A DNA stretch of 9,438 nt, taken from positions 1 through 9,438 of the forward strand of contig JAPLJQ010000317.1 of assembly GCA_026388495.1 (NCBI GenBank), read 5' to 3'. Positions 7,013 to 9,438 of the stretch are shown piece after piece. Position numbers and translations under genes: made by a program. This DNA comes from Deltaproteobacteria bacterium (lineage in GTDB: Bacteria > Desulfobacterota > Syntrophia > Syntrophales > UBA2185). Each line of letters opens with the position of its first letter. The stretch's first letter is position 1. The notes under the pieces are model-generated. The model was not told where the DNA came from and made no database searches. It worked only from the letters and a program-made list of their open reading frames with translations.

Positions 7013-7032
7013 ATGCCCGCGCAGACGGGCAT
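7013..7032. repeat. REP-like palindrome in the nnr leader
   Basis: ATGCCCG (7013-7019) and CGGGCAT (7026-7032) form a perfect 7-bp inverted repeat around 6 bases, flanked by GTC on one side and CCA on the other. This resembles the GTCATNCCCGCG...CGGGNATCCA repetitive extragenic palindromes widespread in proteobacterial genomes. It lies in the predicted nnr 5' leader, about 25 bases upstream of the GTG start. Whether it is repeated elsewhere in this genome cannot be seen here. Confidence 0.6.
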
Positions 7033-7070
7033 CCATTTCGGATATTTTGACACCCCGATTATTTTAACGA

Positions 7071-7099
7071 AATATACTTCACTAAACGCCCGTAATCAA
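7071..7099 (-). promoter_or_regulatory. Sigma-70-like promoter for nnr
   Basis: On the minus strand TTGATT (7094-7099) and TATATT (7071-7076) are 17 bases apart. The start would be near 7064, about 75 bases before the GTG. The promoter is intact although the gene it serves is broken, which fits a recent lesion. Confidence 0.6.
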
Positions 7100-7125
7100 G
7101 GAAAAGCATTTCATCCCAAAACTTC

Positions 7126-7154
7126 TTGACATCATTCGTCTTTCACATCATAAT
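7126..7154 (+). promoter_or_regulatory. Consensus sigma-70-like promoter for the DUF6155-ORF6N-fic cluster
   Basis: TTGACA (7126-7131) and CATAAT (7149-7154) are 17 bases apart, the same hexamers and spacing as the LUD promoter at 3661. Transcription would begin near 7161, about 20 bases before the ATG at 7182. It diverges from the nnr promoter, the two -35 boxes being 26 bases apart. Confidence 0.7.
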
Positions 7155-7181
7155 TCCCAGCGAGAGGGGTATTGCGGTGAT

Positions 7182-7730
7182 ATGAAAAGCAAGAAGAAGC
7201 AAACACCATCCTGGTCTGATGTGAAAACAGCGCTTGCGCGTCTCGATCAGCAGGGTTTACTCGGACTGATTTCAGACATGTACCATTTGTCGAAAGACAA
7301 CAAAGATTTCTTGCATGCCCGTTTCTCAATCGGTGATGATGCCTTGGCGCCTTATAAAAAGATCATTAAAGAATGTTTGTATCCCGATATCCTGAATGAG
7401 CCTGTCCGGATAATTCGGGCAAAACGGGCGATCAGCGATTATTCCAAGGCAATCCCTGATGCAAAAGGCGAAGCCGAATTGTTGACCTGCTTTGTGGAGT
7501 GCGGAAACAGATTTACGCTTGATTACGGCGATATTGACGAAGCCTTTTATGATTCACTTGTGGAAATTTATGGTCAGGCGATAAAAAAAGTCCTCACCCT
7601 TCCTGACAATGAACAGGGTAATTTCAGGAAAAGATTGAAGAAAATCATGCTGTCATCTAATGGCATCGGTTGGGGTTATCATGACGGTCTATGTGACGAA
7701 TATTATGAAGCTTTTGAAGATGAAGAATAG
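7182..7730 (+). CDS. DUF6155-like protein of unknown function (182 aa)
   Basis: The sequence resembles the DUF6155 family, an uncharacterised soluble bacterial family; this is from memory of its pattern (an early LxxLIxxMYxLSKDNKDFLxARF segment, here residues 27-48, then YKKIIKEC). The protein is predicted soluble and largely helical, with a basic N-terminus (MKSKKKQ), an acidic C-terminus (YYEAFEDEE), no signal peptide and no membrane segment. It has no recognisable catalytic motif or helix-turn-helix. The start is the first ATG after the promoter; only a weak GCGGTGAT precedes it, and GAGAGGGG lies about 13 bases upstream, somewhat far. Its base composition looks more A/T-rich than the fic gene downstream, so the two may not share an origin. 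Stop and next remnant are 3 bases apart. Confidence 0.75.
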   Translation: MKSKKKQTPSWSDVKTALARLDQQGLLGLISDMYHLSKDNKDFLHARFSIGDDALAPYKKIIKECLYPDILNEPVRIIRAKRAISDYSKAIPDAKGEAELLTCFVECGNRFTLDYGDIDEAFYDSLVEIYGQAIKKVLTLPDNEQGNFRKRLKKIMLSSNGIGWGYHDGLCDEYYEAFEDEE

Positions 7731-7733
7731 TCG

Positions 7734-7916
7734 GTGCATGATCAGAAAAAGTTCGAAATCTGGAGGTCGCAATTTGTGACTTCCAGCGAAGATCGAAAAG
7801 GGCTCCGATATGCACCGATGGCGTTTATTGAACAGGAAGGGGCTATGTTGTCCAGAGCATTGAATATCACGCCGGCGGGGTTGGAGGCGCGGGAATCAGT
7901 GGGCGGTTTATCATGA
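7734..7916 (+). pseudogene. Remnant of an ORF6N-domain protein
   Basis: ORF6N is a phage- and plasmid-associated domain thought to bind DNA, found in anti-repressor-like proteins. The residues KFEIWRSQFVTSS and GLRYAPMAFIEQEGAMLSRALN match its central core (consensus form: KEEFENLRSQxxTSS..., RYLPYAFTEQGVAMLSSVLNS). The N-terminal third of the domain is missing: the frame opens with GTG only three bases after the preceding stop. After ALN the sequence departs from the family, which normally continues into NIxIMRxF, and ends 16 residues later. An expected Gly-Val is replaced by Glu-Gly. These signs indicate an internal fragment left by deletion rather than a working protein. Its TGA overlaps the fic ATG, so translation of the remnant could still feed ribosomes to fic. 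Confidence 0.7.
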
Positions 7917-8977
7917 TGACCTTTCAACAGTTTTCAAAAGGCCTGGCCTCGATTCCGATGACCGTCTCCTGGTATCTTTCAGACCTCGGCGAGGCAAAGG
8001 GAAAACAGACGTTGTTTACCCGTCAGGCGCCGCAGCGTCTGAAAGTCCTCCGGGAACATGCCCTTATCGAAAGCGCGGTTTCTTCGAATCGCATCGAGGG
8101 CATCGAGATTGATCATTCGCGCGTCGGCACGGTCATCTTCGGCAGGCCGACACTGCGAGATCGCAACGAGGAAGAAGTACAGGGATACCGCAAAGCCCTG
8201 CAGAAAGTCCACGAAGGGGGTACGAAACTCCCCCTGACGGAAGAGACAATCAGGGATCTGCATCTTCTCTGCCGAGGCGAGATATGGGATGCCGGCCAAT
8301 ACAAGGAAAGGGAGAGCGATATCATCGAAAGATATCCCGACGGACGCCAACGCGTGCGATTCCGAACAGTCCCGGCAGCCGAGACTCCGACTTGCCTCCG
8401 TGAGTTGACGACCCTGTGGCGCCGTTGCCATCAGGAGCTGTGGGTTCATCCTCTGATCGCCATGGCGGCCTTCAATCTGGATTTCCTCTGCATCCACCCC
8501 TTTCGCGACGGCAACGGCCGCGTCTCACGGCTCCTTTTGCTGCTCCAGTGCTATCACCTTGGCTATGACGTGGGCCGTTACATCAGCCTGGAGCGCCTGA
8601 TCGAACAGAACAAGGAACGCTACTACGAAACCTTGGAGGAGAGTTCGCAGAACTGGCACGAGGGCAAGCACAACCCATGGCCTTATATCAATTACCTTCT
8701 TTCCATCCTGAAGGCATCCTACAAGGAATTTGAAGAACGCCTCGGCCAGGTGAAAAGCCCGAAGGGCGCAAAGACGGCGCTGATTGAATCGGCCGTGAGA
8801 AATTTTACCGGGGAATTTACCCTCAACGACCTGGAACGGGCCTGTCCGGGTGTCAGTCGGGATATGGTGCGCCGGGTCCTTCGGGATCTTCAGAAATCGG
8901 AGAGGGTGGAATGCCTCGGTCGCGGGCCAGGGGCTCTATGGCGAGGGAATGGGGGTAATACCCTTAAGAAAGGGTAA
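7913..8977 (+). CDS. Fic-domain protein, class II, with C-terminal winged helix (354 aa)
   Basis: Fic enzymes typically transfer AMP from ATP to hydroxyl side chains of target proteins. The catalytic motif HPFRDGNGRVSR (195-206) matches the full HxFx(D/E)GNGRxxR consensus, so the active site looks intact. An inhibitory (S/T)xxxE(G/N) motif, SNRIEG (58-63), lies N-terminal to the Fic core, defining a class II, self-inhibited Fic whose Glu62 would block ATP gamma-phosphate. The flap region reads GQYKERESDII (128-138). Residues of about 286-345 look like a winged helix-turn-helix (FTLNDLERACPGVSRDMVRRVLRDLQ), common in this subgroup and possibly used to bind DNA. Two ATGs stand in tandem (7913, 7916); the first overlaps the TGA of the ORF6N remnant, and no good Shine-Dalgarno is visible, so translational coupling is likely. 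The last residues (GNGGNTLKKG) are encoded by a G-run repeat and may be an altered tail. Targets are unknown; no separate antitoxin gene is seen or expected. Confidence 0.9.
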   Translation: MMTFQQFSKGLASIPMTVSWYLSDLGEAKGKQTLFTRQAPQRLKVLREHALIESAVSSNRIEGIEIDHSRVGTVIFGRPTLRDRNEEEVQGYRKALQKVHEGGTKLPLTEETIRDLHLLCRGEIWDAGQYKERESDIIERYPDGRQRVRFRTVPAAETPTCLRELTTLWRRCHQELWVHPLIAMAAFNLDFLCIHPFRDGNGRVSRLLLLLQCYHLGYDVGRYISLERLIEQNKERYYETLEESSQNWHEGKHNPWPYINYLLSILKASYKEFEERLGQVKSPKGAKTALIESAVRNFTGEFTLNDLERACPGVSRDMVRRVLRDLQKSERVECLGRGPGALWRGNGGNTLKKG

Positions 8978-9017
8978 AAAAGGGGGTAACATGGACCCCC
9001 GGGGGCCCAAAGGGGCC
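8951..9017. repeat. G/C-run inverted repeats at and after the fic stop
   Basis: Several short inverted repeats are packed here: ACCCTT/AAGGGT (8960-8965 with 8970-8975), GGGGGT/ACCCCC (8982-8987 with 8995-9000), CCCCCGGGGG (8996-9005), and GGCCC/GGGCC (9004-9008 with 9013-9017). A longer alternative pairs ATGG and CCCC (8991-8999) with GGGG and CCAT (9012-9019). Only one of the mutually exclusive folds could form at a time. No U-run follows, so this is not a standard terminator; it may be an extragenic repeat that overlaps the fic 3' end. Confidence 0.5.
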
Positions 9018-9081
9018 ATGACTCAAATCCCGGAAGGGGCAACAACGGGGCGGAAAAGACATGTGTCGCTACATGCCTATG

Positions 9082-9100
9082 CCTGTTTGATGGAAACAGG
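9082..9100 (+). repeat. Perfect 7-bp hairpin in the intergenic region
   Basis: CCTGTTT (9082-9088) pairs with AAACAGG (9094-9100) around a 5-base loop. It is not followed by a U-run, so it is not an obvious terminator. Role unknown. Confidence 0.35.
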
Positions 9101-9158
9101 ACATAAATGGTACATCTCATTGATTCTATGTTGAAATATTTGTGACGGGGGTGTATGA

Positions 9159-9305
9159 ATCACCCATCTCCATTTTCCAATCAACGATCCGATTCAGGCA
9201 CAGTCGCCGGAAGATCGGGAGACCTTCGTCATCGCTATGGAAGCCCTGAAAGACAGGATCGAAATGAAAATTGCCGAGGCGACCCAGGTGACGTCGGCAG
9301 TGTAA
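9159..9305 (+). pseudogene. Possible decayed small coding sequence
   Basis: A frame open from the TGA at 9156-9158 to the TAA at 9303-9305 gives 48 codons with protein-like composition (INDPIQAQSPEDRETFVIAM, then EALKDRIEMKIAEA), strongly amphipathic and rich in Glu/Ile/Ala. There is no ATG, GTG or TTG near its upstream end; the first ATG is at 9237 and would leave only 22 residues with no clear ribosome site. I do not recognise the family. It could be the tail of a gene that lost its start. A longer open frame over the same bases (9155-9385) has Arg/Ser/Gly-rich composition typical of an out-of-frame shadow. Confidence 0.25.
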
Positions 9306-9388
9306 AGCAGTTCAGAAAGCGGTCCACAACTGGCGTGAAAATCGAAGACCATGTCTTGGATTACTTAATTAATACGGATGCTTAAGTT

Positions 9389-9406
9389 AGTTCGGTGCAC
9401 CGAACT
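9389..9406. promoter_or_regulatory. Perfect 18-bp palindrome, candidate operator
   Basis: AGTTCGGTGCACCGAACT is identical to its reverse complement over all 18 bases. It lies 29 bases before the ATG at 9436. A dimeric repressor operator is the simplest reading, since position and perfect dyad symmetry suit autoregulation of the gene that begins at the window edge. The regulator is not identified, and I could not place convincing -35 and -10 boxes around it. Confidence 0.5.
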
Positions 9407-9425
9407 GGCATCTGTCGAATAGGCA

Positions 9426-9438
9426 GAGAGGGATAATG
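9426..9438 (+). CDS. Start of a gene cut off by the window edge
   Basis: The window ends in an ATG (9436-9438) preceded by GAGAGGG (9426-9432), an acceptable but closely spaced Shine-Dalgarno. Only the start codon is visible, so nothing can be said of the product. The palindrome upstream suggests it is regulated. Confidence 0.4.

Larger units (their letters stand above)
8978..9435. other. Intergenic stretch of about 460 bases without an intact gene
   Basis: Between the fic stop and the last ATG I see no complete gene on either strand. It contains the G/C-run repeats, the hairpin at 9082-9100, the possible remnant at 9159-9305 and the palindrome at 9389-9406. No terminator for fic with a proper U-run is evident. 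Confidence 0.6.

Noticed and set aside
6365..7129. 254-codon plus-strand open frame opposite nnr
   Set aside because: It runs antisense to well-supported Nnr motifs and through the REP-like repeat and nnr promoter; no RBS or recognisable domain.
7989..8497. Minus-strand open frame opposite fic
   Set aside because: Shadow of the Fic domain; no start signals or homology pattern.
9155..9385. 76-codon plus-strand open frame MNHPSPFSNQ...
   Set aside because: Composition is typical of an out-of-frame reading and the overlapping frame looks more protein-like; no RBS at suitable distance.
1..9438. CRISPR array, tRNA, rRNA or complete insertion sequence
   Set aside because: No regularly spaced direct repeats, no cloverleaf or rRNA signature, and no transposase frame with terminal inverted repeats were seen.

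Overview
The window reads as chromosomal DNA from an anaerobic Gram-negative bacterium. Gene content (RimO, an IspB-type polyprenyl synthase, a stand-alone LUD-domain protein, a bifunctional NAD(P)HX repair enzyme, a cold-shock protein), roughly 50% GC and sigma-70-like promoters with 17-bp spacers suggest Desulfobacterota (the old Deltaproteobacteria, perhaps near Syntrophales). That assignment is inference from protein flavour; no rRNA or other taxonomic marker is present.

Left part (1-3200): the 3' end of rimO (plus strand) converges on a small minus-strand gene for a secreted protein of unknown function. A clear promoter then drives a markedly divergent phosphoglycerate kinase homologue (pgk-like, plus strand). 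It ends in a strong bidirectional terminator shared with the next gene.

Middle part (3200-7160): a minus-strand cold-shock gene (csp) has a leader of about 170 nt that carries a terminator-like hairpin plus two further hairpins. Its promoter lies back-to-back with the promoter of a plus-strand LUD-domain gene, which is followed 20 nt later by an ispB-like polyprenyl diphosphate synthase. Converging from the right is nnr (NAD(P)HX epimerase/dehydratase), intact in promoter and RBS but broken near its 3' end: about ten codons are missing right after the GSGD motif and the frame is shifted, so it is called a pseudogene. A REP-like palindrome sits in the nnr leader.

Right part (7100-9438): an accessory-looking stretch. 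A consensus promoter drives a DUF6155-like gene, then a remnant of an ORF6N-domain protein, then a Fic-domain protein (class II, with its own inhibitory motif and a C-terminal winged helix) whose start codon overlaps the stop of the remnant. The last 460 bases hold no convincing intact gene: G/C-run inverted repeats, a hairpin, a probable coding remnant, and a perfect 18-bp palindrome just before a ribosome binding site and ATG that begin a gene lying outside the window.

I found no CRISPR array, tRNA, rRNA or complete mobile element. The items most worth following up are the csp leader, the pgk homologue with altered active-site residues, the nnr deletion, and the ORF6N-remnant/Fic junction.
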